A DNA stretch of 64,000 nt from Siphonodentalium dalli (lineage: Eukaryota > Mollusca > Scaphopoda > Gadilida > Siphonodentaliidae), in assembly GCA_032622095.1 (NCBI GenBank), contig CP136068.1, positions 138,455,989 through 138,519,988 on the forward strand, written 5' to 3'. A program made the translations under genes and the position numbers. Below are positions 22,920-33,987 of the stretch, piece after piece. The notes beneath the pieces are model-generated. The model ran no database searches, was not told the DNA's origin, and worked only from the letters and a program-made list of their open reading frames with translations. Within the stretch, counting starts at the first letter, position 1. Every line of letters begins with the position of its first letter.

Positions 22920-23134
22920 TCAGCGCCACCTAGCGGTGGAGACTTGCATCGAATGGTGTATTTTCTTCATGGTCTTCTCCATTTTAATTTCGTCCCTCAC
23001 TCTGTTCATCTTAGCGTCTTTTAGTTGTCGTTGTTGGGAGTATAGCATCGCCGAATCACCGCCTTTGCTAAGTTGTCTCTTCTGTTGTCGTGCTCTGTAC
23101 CTTTTCATCATGATATCTCGGAATGCTAGTGTCC
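22920..23134 (-). CDS. CNBD gene 2, terminal exon
   Basis: A 215-bp last exon on the - strand after acceptor CAATCTGCAG. Its first two bases complete a Gly codon split by the previous exon. It reads TLAFRDIMMKRYRARQQKRQ, then KMNRVRDEIKMEKTMKKI, and stops after STARWR (TGA at 22922-22920). The start GTLAFRDIMMK aligns with GTLYYKERMQK inside gene 1 exon D, which supports the splice. The tail is basic and probably helical. Gene 2 thus lacks the long disordered tail of gene 1. Confidence 0.82.
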
Positions 23135-23156
23135 CTGCAGATTGGTTTAGTACTAT

Positions 23157-23429
23157 TTAACTATCTTTAACAAGTTTTATCATTTTTTATAGTTTTTTCT
23201 TACATTCTATAACAATTTTTATAAAATTTTTCTTCTATTCTTTAACAATTTTTAATATTAGTTATCATTATTTCTTACATTTCTTACAATTTTTTATAAT
23301 TTTTTTCATACCTTTTTTAACAATTATAAAAAATAATATAATTTGTTTAGGCCAATGCATTCTCTTATATATGCGATTGGCACAGGGTTTTTGCAAAAAT
23401 TCAGGAATCTCCAGTCATGAAAGGGTTAA
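23157..23429. mobile_element. TTAA MITE, truncated hairpin (family C type)
   Basis: It ends CATGAAAGGGTTAA like the element at 25848-26442 and has the same TTTTTGCAAAAATTCAGGAA-like neighbourhood. The left TTAA at 23157 is a tentative start. It contains half of a 69-nt hairpin (23351-23381) and AT-rich filler. It lies 22 bp upstream of the gene 2 terminal exon acceptor. Confidence 0.6.
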
Positions 23430-23514
23430 AATTGCTATAGACCATGGAAAGAAAATCTAGAACTTCTGTCGATCAGGAACGTTTATATGGTACTATATAA
23501 TGTTTGTGACTAAA

Positions 23515-23860
23515 TGGGGACTGTACACTAAATCCGGCCATTTATGGGACCATCTACTTTTATTCTCAACAGCATATATGCAACAAATGAATGAATTTGA
23601 GCCAAGGGTTAGTGGGTTACGCTCACATGCACAATGAATGATGCAAACAACATGGTAATTATCATGAAAATTATTTTATGACTGGAGTCATAAAATCATT
23701 TTCATTTATATAATTACCATGTTTGCATTGTTCATAGAGCACATTAGTGTATTTTGCACTAATCCATGGCTCAAATTCATTCATTTATTGCATATATTCT
23801 GTTGAGCATAACAGTAGGTGATCCCATAAATGGCAGGATTTAGTGTACAGCACCCCTTTA
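23515..23860. mobile_element. Foldback MITE E1
   Basis: Ends GGGGACTGTACACTAAATCC and GGATTTAGTGTACAGCACCCC, with inner arms ATGGTAATTATCATGAAAAT and inverse. About 345 bp. Relatives lie at 24900-25188 and 40512-40854. It is in the last intron of CNBD gene 2. Confidence 0.75.
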
Positions 23861-24089
23861 ATTCCATTCATAATATAAATATGAACATGCATAATATAGT
23901 GTTGGTACAATTTGCCAAGTAGATTGAAAGAAGAAGATAATAAATGGTCACAAGGCACTTGCAGTGGATAAATGTGCAAAAATATTTAAAGGTCTATAAA
24001 AAACATCACCACTAAGAAGAACATGGAGAAATAGATAATATTTGTTGCTTTTATATTGATTATTGAATGTTATCCCATAATATTTACAC

Positions 24090-24596
24090 ACTAAGTGTTG
24101 TCATCACTAAATCCAGCATTCTGATTGGTCGGCGCCCACGTGGCTAGTTGCAGTTATTTCTCGGTGAATGCGTAACGCCTCGTAACAGCAAGCTAATAAC
24201 ACCATCGATACGTCATTAGGTTTGGAAAGACGAACGCGTAATGCTTTGGGCGCATTTTGACTCGCGCAGGATTGACTAAATACATCATCGGGTTTCAACA
24301 TGAAGAGAAATTGTTCCTATTAACTTTTGCCAAGGGTGCTATTGGGTATTTTGGGCTGATCTTGTCACGATACACTTTTCGATTTAAATATATTTACAAA
24401 AGCGGCTTTTTCACTAAATGTATATAAATATAAGGATTAACTGTCATGTGGACTATTTTTATGGAGATGTAACGGTGAGGTAAGTGGACATAACTTGTAT
24501 GTAAAACCCTTCGGGTTTTACACAAGTTATGTCCACTTACCTCACCGTTACATCTCCATAAAAACAGTCCACATGACAGTTACTCCTTATATGAAA
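24090..24596 (+). mobile_element. ~510-bp repeat K1 with 160-bp hairpin
   Basis: Nearly identical to the reverse complement of 39113-39625. The right part (24429-24592) is a hairpin with arms TAAGGATTAACTGTCATGTG and GTGAGGTAAGTGGACATAAC plus inverses around CCCTTCGGG. The left part holds a 64-codon ORF on the - strand (24107-24301) that is also open in the other copy. Its start MLKPDDVFSQSC matches no family I recognise. Confidence 0.78.
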
Positions 24597-24899
24597 TGTC
24601 GCGCCTTGAAACCATTGTTATGTAAATAAAACTGTTACAGTGATTTGTCATCAAACATCGCCAATCCTTTAGTGAGTTCAAATATTTAAGTCAGAATATG
24701 ATTTTCAGAATTTTATCCAATGCTTGAGTCGCGGATAAAAGCTACATCGTTTGAACTCTAAGAAGACACAAACAAAAACAAATACATATTCTTGTCTACT
24801 GTCGGAATTTCCGAGAGAAAAAAAAAGGAATTGACGAATTGACCGAAAGTGGGTAGTTTTCGTGTAAAATGTAAATGGGTAATAACAATGTCGGGTGAA

Positions 24900-25188
24900 C
24901 AAAAATCATGAATGCATTTGAGCCATAGATTAGTGCAAAATAGACTCGTGTGCTCTATGAACGATGCAAACTACACGGTAATTATAATGAAAATGAATTT
25001 ATGACTCCAGCCATTTATTCAATTTCATTATAATTACCATGTTGTTTTCACTGTACATAGAGCACACACTTGTATTTTGCACTAATCCATGACTCAAATG
25101 CATTCATTTGTTGCATATATTCTGTTGAGTATAAAAGGAGATGGCCCCATAAATGGCCGGATTTAGTGTACAGTACCGTACCCCTTTA
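24900..25188. mobile_element. Foldback MITE E2, left-truncated
   Basis: Same family as E1. The right end GGATTTAGTGTACAGTACCG..CCCC is complete and the left terminal repeat is missing. The element ends about 17 bp from the donor splice site of CNBD gene 2 exon D (25206). Confidence 0.72.
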
Positions 25189-25205
25189 AATGTAGTGTAT
25201 CTCAC

Positions 25206-25789
25206 CTTCTGTTAGTGGCTCGATTAAAGGAACCTTGTCTTTTAGATACCAATCGGTAAGTAGAGCTCGGGTTCTCTTTTCACTGAATGGGGCCATCGCT
25301 CTGCATCTGTTTGCTGCCACCGACCTCGGTTCTATGGGGTCAAGGTTGATCTTTTTCCGATGTTTCTTTTCCTCATATTCCCGAATCTTGTCGCTTAGCT
25401 TGGCGTGTATGATCGGCAGCAGTGGTATTTTCAAACCCTGTTGAGAAGCTATCCTGCATTTCAGTTTCTCGTCTGCTTGTCGTCTGATCAGCATGGTCAC
25501 GTGATTTTTCTTCTCCAGCAGACGTTTGTAAGTGGTCGATGCCAGAAAGAAGACGTCGCACTCGCACACGCACGTGACAGTGAAAGCGTAAGTGTCCAAT
25601 TTCGCGGCGACCTCAATTTCATTTAGGAGTTGGCACTCTTCCACCACACAAAGATCGATAACTCGATCGAACTTTAACCTTTCCACGGCCGAATAACCTT
25701 CTGTTCTCCGTTTCAGGGTAGTCGGCAGCATGTAACATAGCTTACCGTTGTTACTTTCGAAAGGTTCGAGCGTTCTACCTTTCTTATTC
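25206..25789 (-). CDS. CNBD gene 2, exon D (end of second CNBD)
   Basis: A 584-bp exon on the - strand from acceptor TCGTTTTAG to donor GAAG/GTGAGA. Its first base completes Arg as in gene 1 exon D. It includes NKKGRTLEPFESNNGKLCYM, RRTEGYSAVERLKFDR, CVVEECQLLNEIEVAAKLD and CDVFFLASTTYKRLLEKK. It then runs through YLKDKVPLIEPLTEG to the donor. RRTEGY is shared with gene 1. The open frame runs upstream to an in-frame ATG at 25812 and downstream to 25186, but splice sites and paralogy define the exon. The CNBD is degenerate, with no GE..RxA motif. Confidence 0.9.
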
Positions 25790-25847
25790 CTAAAACGAAA
25801 AAGTTCTGACATTCATCAACTCCCAGTATATAATGTTATTCCATTCG

Positions 25848-26442
25848 TTAACCCTTCACGAAAAAAAGTTTAGTGGCGCAACATTAAAGAACATTACATT
25901 AAAGAACATGTTCCAATACATTATCCTATATATGCGAGTCGACCCATAGGTCGCTTCGCACATATAAGAGAGCATTGGCCTAACACTTTTTTTTATCATT
26001 TTTTATAAATATTTCTTACATTCTTTAACAATGTTTATCATTTTTTGTTATCATTTTTTACCATTTTTTCTTACATGCTTTAACAATTTTTATAACTTTT
26101 TATAATTTGTTCTTACATTCTATAACAACTTTTATAATTTTTTCTTATATTCTTTAACAATTATATCATTTTTATAATTTTGTTCTCACATTTTTTTTTA
26201 TTTTTATCATTTTTTCTTACATTATTTATCAATTTTTGTTATCATTTTTCTTTAATAATTTTTATCATTTTTTAATTATTATTTCTTACATTCTTTATCA
26301 TTTTTTTCATTTTTTTCTTACAATGTTTAACAATTATAAAAAATATTTAAAATTTGTTAGGCCAATGCATTCTCTTATATATGCGAGTCGACCATTGGTA
26401 CAGGGTTCTCGCAAAAATTCAGGAAGCTCATGAAAGGGTTAA
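25848..26442. mobile_element. TTAA MITE family C
   Basis: Bounded by TTAACCCTTCACGAAAAAAA and CTCATGAAAGGGTTAA. It contains a diverged hairpin (25913-25979), half a hairpin (26361-26398), and long AT-rich filler of TTTTTATCATTTTTTATAA-like and TTCTTACATTCTTTAACAAT words. It lies in gene 2's largest intron, 58 bp upstream of the exon D acceptor, between exon D and a relic copy of its start. Confidence 0.78.
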
Positions 26443-26465
26443 AAGCTAATATTGTTGTACACACT

Positions 26466-26563
26466 CGAAAACAAAGGTTCCGTGTCAGATTAGGCGTACG
26501 CGGTAGCATGTAACAGTTCTCATCGTTACTCTTGAGTGGTTCTAGTGTTTTTCTTGCTTATTC
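26466..26563 (-). pseudogene. Relic duplicate of CNBD gene 2 exon D start
   Basis: On the - strand it starts GGAATAAGCAAGAAAAAC and contains AGAGTAACGATG and TGTTACATGCTACCG. These align with exon D's start (GGAATAAGAAAGG, AAAGTAACAACGG, TGTTACATGCTGCCG). In-frame stops and loss of the acceptor AG show it is dead. It lies ~680 bp upstream of the live exon. Confidence 0.65.
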
Positions 26564-27282
26564 CGCTTGTGTGGCGATTGTGCGGAGTGAAGAGTTTCTA
26601 TGTGTATCATTGGTAACTGTGCACTACTTATATATATATGTCTGTCACGTGGATGGGGCTAGACGTCGATAAGGATTCTCGTAATACATGGTTCTGCTAT
26701 ATTGAAATCGTATTTAATATGGACTATAGCTCCAGTGATGTCCGATCCAGATATATCCACGACGTCGCTTGCACATTCAAATCGACCGACACCGGTTATA
26801 AGGTGACGTCCATGCATGACTAAACCTGGGCTTCAATCACTGTAAAATTTGACTTTCGATTTTAATTTGATCAATTACAATACAAAATAAATAAAATAAA
26901 AAAACTAATCAGGTTCGGAAGAGGAAGTCCATTTAAGTGGCTAGCACTTGTCATCCAATCCCGTCACCGTAAATAAATATGTTTAAACCATTCGATCTTT
27001 TCGACCACCTCGGTCGCCATCCAGCTACACAATTCATTCAACTAAAGATAGTTTCACCTCGACCGAAAGTCCTTGATGTCAGCATTTATATTGTGTTATT
27101 GCATTAAATATTTATATACCTATATCGTTATGTGTAAAACACTTATGTGAGGGGGGGCCCTTTGTAATTTGCAAAACTTGTGTCTCAATCCCGTTGTTTT
27201 GTAATGCAATAAAATATGTTTACACTCAGTGGTTCTTTTCCAGAAAGACGTTTTTATATGAAGATTACACGGGAAATGAAAA
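26564..27282. other. Intron sequence, nothing recognised
   Basis: Intronic DNA of CNBD gene 2. A 61-codon ORF at 26638-26823 matches nothing known. No repeat identified. Confidence 0.5.
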
Positions 27283-27660
27283 GAAATATTACACATGTTC
27301 AGTGCTATATCGACGTTAGGACGGAATATTACACATGTTCAGTGCTATATCGACGTTAGGACGGAATATTACACATATTCAGTGCTTTCAGTGCTATATC
27401 GACGTTATGACGGAATATTACACATGTTCAGTGCTATATCGACGTTAGGACGGAATAGTACACATGTTCAGTGCTATATCGACGTTACGACGGAATATTA
27501 CACATGTTCAGTGCTATATCGACGTTACGACGGAATATTACACATGTTCAGTGCTATATCGACCTTACGACGGAATATTACACATGTTCAGTGCTATATC
27601 GACGTTACGACGGAATATTACACATGTTCAGTGCTATATCGACGTTAGGACGGAATATGC
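27283..27660. repeat. 40-bp minisatellite
   Basis: About nine tandem copies of a 40-bp unit containing ATTACACATGTTCAGTGCTA and TATCGACGTTAGGACGGA. One copy has an extra AGTGCTTTC. Because 40 is not a multiple of three, all three + frames stay open and give overlapping ORFs of 67-179 codons that are not genes. Confidence 0.92.
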
Positions 27661-27953
27661 CGCGTATGTTTTGATATCCCAAATTAGATATAGAGAACTT
27701 GGAGGTTCAAACGTGTCGTGTTCATTAAATGCTCAATTGTCTGCGTTCAGGTGCACGACTGAACCAGCAGCCAATAAATTTGCCGACTGTTGTATCGCTA
27801 TAATATCTATGTATATTTCGAGCTCATCTTTCGGTAAATCGTGCTTACAACCTTGGTATCAAATGGACCATCAATCAACTCCTGTGAACAAATGGGACTC
27901 GTTAGCACACAACAAAGTTAATGATGTAATAATTGTAGCGAAGTCAGACAGGG

Positions 27954-29668
27954 CTTCGGTCTGTCTCAATAGAACCATACAAATATGGATTTTTTTTGTT
28001 TAAACATATTTTATTGTAATATAATATTACACAAGGGATCGGGGCACAAGTTTTAACAACTTAAATCCGCCCCTCTCCCATATACATTTTAACAAATACA
28101 AAGTAGATGACGAACATAACATATATACAGGATGATGTATGGTGTGGTTGTGATTGCTGTCAGTCCTATCCTGCTTTTGAAATTTCATCTGAGGTAGTCA
28201 ACATTTGTAACGCAAAGGAGGATCTCGCCTATATTTGTTAGCGGAGGGGGCCTAATTAAAACGTTTCGTTGATGAAATGTATGAATAAACAAAATGGAAA
28301 AGAATTTCATTGCGTCGATTCGATTCTGATGATATCCCTGTGAGTAAGGAGGAAATGTTAGATATTATAAATTGGTGGGCTGCAATCTTATTGAAGAGTT
28401 CGCATCTTTCGGTAGCATACAGGGGGCACTCAAAGAAATAATGAAAGGCATCTTCGACTTCGTATCCACATGTGCATTTAGAGGTATCAGAGATAAAATT
28501 GTTGCACATATCTGATTTTAATTCACTACAATAGTTGCGAATTCTGCAGTGTAAAATGCTTAGTTTTCTTGGACCATTAATAAAGAATTGGGGAGGTTTC
28601 GTGGGCGGGTCAATTAATTTCAAATTCATCTTAAATTCAGGAAGAGTACTTACATTTGTAATAGGCTTTGGTAGTTTATTCCAAGATAACGTACATTTAG
28701 GTAAATAAGAGTTTCTGAAATGTTCTGTATGCGAACGGTATGAATAGAATTTGTCAGGTTCGCGCATATCATATCGATTACTGGCAACTTGTCTTGATCG
28801 GGGTGGCAACATGAGCGTGAGGTAATTGGGGACTTGGTTGTTTATTATTTTAAACATGGTGTGCAACTCGTGGAGTTCTCGTCGAATTTCAAGCCTTGAC
28901 CATCCTACTTCGTCAAACAAGCGATTTATATCTACGGAACGCGTTAATCCTGTTACTATTCTTGCAGCATCCTTGTGTATGTCATCGAACTTTTTTAATA
29001 AGTAATCTGTTGCTGTGCCCCACACTACATCGGCATAGTATATAATTGGTAATATATATGCTGTGTATATTTTTTCAAGCGACTTTCGGTCTAGGTCGTA
29101 CTTCAGTCTTCTTAATTGTGAGAGACGAGATGTTGCTTTGTTTGCTATTGTATTTATATGAGTGTTCCAGTTTAGATTCGATTGTATTTCAAGTCCAAGA
29201 TGTTTGTGTGAGTTTGTAAATAATACATTTTCTTGTTCGAATTTTAAATTCGGGGTCACGTTGTTATTTGTAAGGGAAAAGGAATATGGATATCATTGGA
29301 ACCGGCTCCTTGACCACATTGTGATAGATACAGTTATGCCCTGTGCCAATGCATTCTCTTATATATGCGAGTCGACCATAGGTTGCCTCGCATATATAAG
29401 AGAATGCATTGGCCTAAAAAATATCTTTTTTTAACACTTTTTACCATTTTTTCTTACATTCTTTAACAATTTTATAATTTTTAATGTGTTAAGCCAATGC
29501 ATTCTCTTATATATGCGAGGCGACCTATGGTCGACTCGCATATATAAGAGAATGCATTGGCACAGGGCATAACTGTATCTATCACAATGTGGTCAAGGAG
29601 CCGGTTCCAATGATATCCATATTTGTATGGTTCTATTGAGACAGACCGAAGATATTTTAGGCTGTTGT
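27954..29668. mobile_element. TTAA MITE family A, symmetric long-arm variant (A4)
   Basis: The left arm (27954-27990, resuming at 29283) and the right arm (about 29567-29668) are inverse over TCGGTCTGTCTCAATAGAAC and ATCATTGGAACCGGCTCC. Hairpins are at 29345-29413 and 29493-29561. Other family A copies keep this arm only on the left, so A4 shows a symmetric form. The outer TTAA ends are lost. A LINE interrupts the left arm. Confidence 0.8.
27991..29282 (-). mobile_element. 5'-truncated non-LTR retrotransposon (ORF2 C-terminus)
   Basis: The - strand carries one uninterrupted 335-codon frame (28252-29259): the RT thumb and C-terminal region of a LINE ORF2. HLGLEIQSNLNWNTHI, LEKIYTAYILPIIYYADVVW and the Cys/His segment CTCGYEVEDAFHYFFEC are typical. 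A ~260-bp 3' UTR ends in a short A run (27991-27997). The 9-bp AATATGGAT at 27982-27990 and 29283-29291 is the target duplication. RT catalytic motifs are absent, so this copy cannot transpose. The ATG at its start is probably incidental. Confidence 0.88.
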
Positions 29669-30577
29669 GGCGATAGTACGTCTATATCTTGATAAATCTG
29701 TAAAACGAACGAAAGAGCCTTCTTTATTATGGACGGTTTGCATCAACCAACGCTACCGTTTTAATAATGTATTTGTTTTTGATTTCGTTATACAGCTAAC
29801 AGCTTTTCTTCGGATCGTTCGGATTAACCGAAGACCTTGAACATGCCTATTAAAGACAAGTACTTTTTTCTTAACAGATCAGGGGGGGGGGGGAGTCGGA
29901 ATTTTTTTTCAGGCAGGCACGTATACTGATTTTTTACTTTCGACCCTTGTTGGAACCCACCCAACCTCCGCGTCCAAATTTGTTTCCTTTTTCGGCATTT
30001 TTTTCCGACCATTTTTTTTACACCCACCCCCCTTTTAACACTAAAACAGAGATTTGCGGGGGAAAATTCACTGTAAACAGCTGTATATGAATTTCTGTGC
30101 ATACTATGACTCTACTATTAGTCATGGATGTTAATATTGACATGTAAATAGGAACAAGTCATTTTGGGGTCATTCGGCCAAAAAAAAACATGGCTGCCAG
30201 CGGCCATCTTGGATTTAAAAATTCAATCCATTAGCATGGGCTACAGGCTATACTGTTTGTCTGATCATCATGAAATTTGTCATTTATGTTAATATTGACA
30301 TATAGATGTGTTTTAAGCCAAACTCATTGCAAAAACAGTTAAAAAGACTTGCAGGAAAAATATTTTTGAGTTGCGGAAAAAATAGTTTGTTGGTCCTATC
30401 GACCACCCACCCACCCCGGCATACGTGCCCGGAAAAAACTTTTTTTCCACCCCCCCCCCCCCCCCCTGAACAGATTTGTATTCTATCGGAGTAACACGTG
30501 CAACGCGAGGTTAGGATTGTTTTGACGAAATAACGGTGATATTTGAAGTTTTGAAGAAGACTTCTTTAAAGCCCTAT
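29669..30577. repeat. Inverted pair with G/C tracts
   Basis: A segment near 29868-29960 (AACAGATCAGGGGGGG, GGCACGTATACTG) and one near 30400-30480 (CATACGTGCC, CCCCTGAACAGATTTGT) are related in inverse orientation. The sequence near 30488-30525 (ATCGG..AACACGTGC..AGGTTAGGATTG) is also inverse to 36735-36785. ORFs here are low-complexity. No gene. Confidence 0.5.
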
Positions 30578-30600
30578 CTATCTATATCTATATTTGCGAA

Positions 30601-30635
<35 letters not shown>

Positions 30636-33600
30636 GTTCTATAGAAATGCACAGGGGACAATCTAGATGATGCCAAAGGGGTCTACTAGGAGTAGCTTTT
30701 TACGAGAAAGATAATGGTCGGGGTTAGAATTTTCTAAAGTGACGCCGTTGTTGTCAGGGGCAGAAAAGGGGAAGGGGCAGAAAAAAAATTTGTCGCCGAT
30801 TGCCACCAAACTTATATATAACTAGCAGGGTTACCCGACGTTGCCCAGGTTAATGCGATGAGAAACCCTCTGTATGTTGTGTATATTTGTTGGGGATAGA
30901 GAATGCTCTTGCTTAAAAGTGTTATACGTTTTCTCATAAATTGTATATTCAAATAGCATCATAAAACATGATTATTACAGTCATGGGATATAAGTAGTGG
31001 CTCAACTTGTCAATTGTCATTCAGTTTGTCGCGATTAATCTGTTCCAACAATAATGAAGTATGTATTTATTTACAACTGCGTATACATTAGACGTTATAA
31101 TATGATACACGAACATCACAAACACATTAGTTCGATAAAAGATGATAATTGGGTTTTAAATATTGAGATGTATCAATCAATTTAGTGGGTTGGACTAAGT
31201 TCTCGAGTACACCTGGCTATCTCCGTGGAGATACAGATGTTTCAAAGAATTTTTCAGGTGCTCCTCTGTTCATGGTGCTATATATTGGCTAAATATTCTC
31301 TGTTTAAACGAAATGTTGATGCGCATCAATATTAGCTACTTGTGCCAGGCACAGAGCGAGATTTTGAGTTGTTTATGTCAGTCGAGGAGTCTGTTATAAA
31401 ACCCTTGTCAGATGTGCAGTATTGGGAGGATCCTGAAAAGTCTTATGCTACTAACTGCATTTTCTTGTATATCAGAAGAAACTATAATTGACTGCACACT
31501 GTGACCACTATTTTTGAACAGGCCTTCCATATCTCTTGACAAATTGTAACTATTTTGTGGAAACTGTATTGAATGGAACATACTCAATTTTGATATAATA
31601 TATATGCAATCATCTGACGGTTCGGGGTCTCTCAGTTTGCACGAATATATGTATCTCTTCAATAGAATGATAAATATACGTTTAATGCTTCTTCTATATA
31701 TCTCTTTTTGCAATATGTATCTCTTCAATAGAATGATAAATATACGTTTAATGCTTCTTCTATATATCTTTTTTTGCTAGCTCATTTTGTGAATGCCCTG
31801 ATTGCTATTCCCATATAAATATGACAGTTAAGAAGATATAATTGTTCAAGTGACTTAAGTGGGTCACCATATGTCGGGATTGTGAAATGTGAACGTCCAA
31901 AACTACTTAAAATGATATGGAGATGGCCTGGGTGACTGTATATAACTTATATGTGGATACAGGCGAATAGCAACGATAGTGCATATCCGCTCTCCATCCG
32001 CGACGCAAACGACACCAAATGTGAATAAATTCATGGTATATCATTAGAGAAAAACGTGAATGAATTCGGTGGAAATTGGTGCCAAATAAATTTGTACCAG
32101 CGTTTGCCTCTTTTGACATATTTAAACCACTCCCATTAGAGTCATGGATGCATGATATACTGGCGATGATTATATATATGTTTGGTGGTAATCAGCAACT
32201 AAACAAATTATGAGAATAGTTATGACCCATATCTCTCACCCAACCGACAGCAATTTGACGTCTTTAAATCACACCATGATATTTCTCGTATCATAGAGAA
32301 GAATAATATATCAATTTTGTGGAAATTTGGGCTAAAAAATATTTATTAAATCAATTGTTGATGCAACGCTGACTCGAACAACGCCATATTGCGAAGGTGA
32401 TTATGTATTCATTTGGTGGAAATCGGCGACAAAACTATTTCACGATATATTTTTAATTTTGCCGACCTCCCCCTTTTCTTTCCCTGACACCAACAGCGTC
32501 ATTTTAGAAATTTTTTACCCACACCGTTATCTTCCTTGTAAACAGTTACCCCTCTTAGAACGCCTTGGTGCCATCTCGATTGCACCGCGTGAAGTTATAT
32601 ATAGAATGCACACAGACAGACAGAAAGACGGACAGACAGACAGCACGATTTGATATCTTGTATCATTTGAGAAGAACGTGTCCGAATTTGATGGTGATTA
32701 GTACTAAAAATATTTTGTATCAGTTTTGGTGACCCCCCCGTCCCTATTTCAGTCTCAAGCTTCACACACTGAGACTCATTAGAGATTAGAGATGCATATA
32801 TATGAAATTGGTGAAAATTGGCGAGTATACAAATTCGTATCAAATTTAAGGTCCCCATATCTCTCACCCATATGGCACAAATTTGGTGCATCACAGAGAA
32901 GAATATGTATCAATCTGGTGGAAATCGGCAATAAACATATAGATATAATTTGTTGTGTCCTTCTCATCTCTATACACCACTGACTCGAATGGCCCAAAGT
33001 ATGTCATCCTTAAACCACACGATTATACTCCTGATATCATGGAGATGATTGTTTATAAATTTGGTGATAATCGGCGACTAATAATTTTTTGTTTTATCAA
33101 ATTTGGTGCCAATCCAAAACCCCCATCTCTCAAACAAACAGCACCACTATGGCGTCTTTAAATCACACGATTAGATTCCTCGTATCTTGGATAAGAACGT
33201 GTATCAATTTGGTGGAAATTGGCGCAAAAATATTGTGCATCAATTTTGGTGCCCCTGTCCCTTTCAATGCAAACCTGACTCGAATGAGGCCAAATTTTGA
33301 CAGATATAAGCAACACCATTAGACTCCTCATATCATGGGGATTATTTTGTATAAGTGTGGTGGCAGTCGGCGACTAAACCAATTATTATCAAATTTAGTG
33401 CCCACCCCTCCCAATCTCTCATCCAAAAGACAACAATTTGGCGTTGTTAAAGCGCACAATTTGATTCCTTGTATAATGAAGAAGAATATATATCAATTTG
33501 GTGGAGATCGGCGCTAAAATTAGTTTTTCAATTTTGGTGCCCCTCTCCCCTTCCGTGCATCCCTGACTTGAACGACGCCACTTTTAAACCACACCGTTGG

Positions 33601-33944
33601 TTTTTTCATATCATGGGGATGATTGTATATAAGTTTGGTGGAAATCGGCGACAGAAAAATAATCTGCCCCTCCCCCTTCCGGGCACCCCTGACGCGAACG
33701 GCGCGACTTTTGCCATATTTAAACCACACCATTAGATTCCTCATATCATGGGGATTATTATATATAAGTTTGGTGGCCATCGGCGACAATTTTATTTTCT
33801 GCCCCTCCCCCTTTTCTGCCCCTGACAACAACGGCGTCACTTTAGAAAATTCTAACTCCGACCATTATCTTTCTCGTAAAAAGCTACTCCTAGTAGACCC
33901 CCTTTGGCATCATCTAGATGGTCCCCTGTGAATTTCTATAGAAC

Positions 33945-33987
<43 letters not shown>

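Noticed and set aside
27295-28003. Overlapping ORFs of 67-179 codons
   Set aside because: All come from the 40-bp minisatellite; the longest runs on into unrelated sequence and reaches the LINE insertion boundary.
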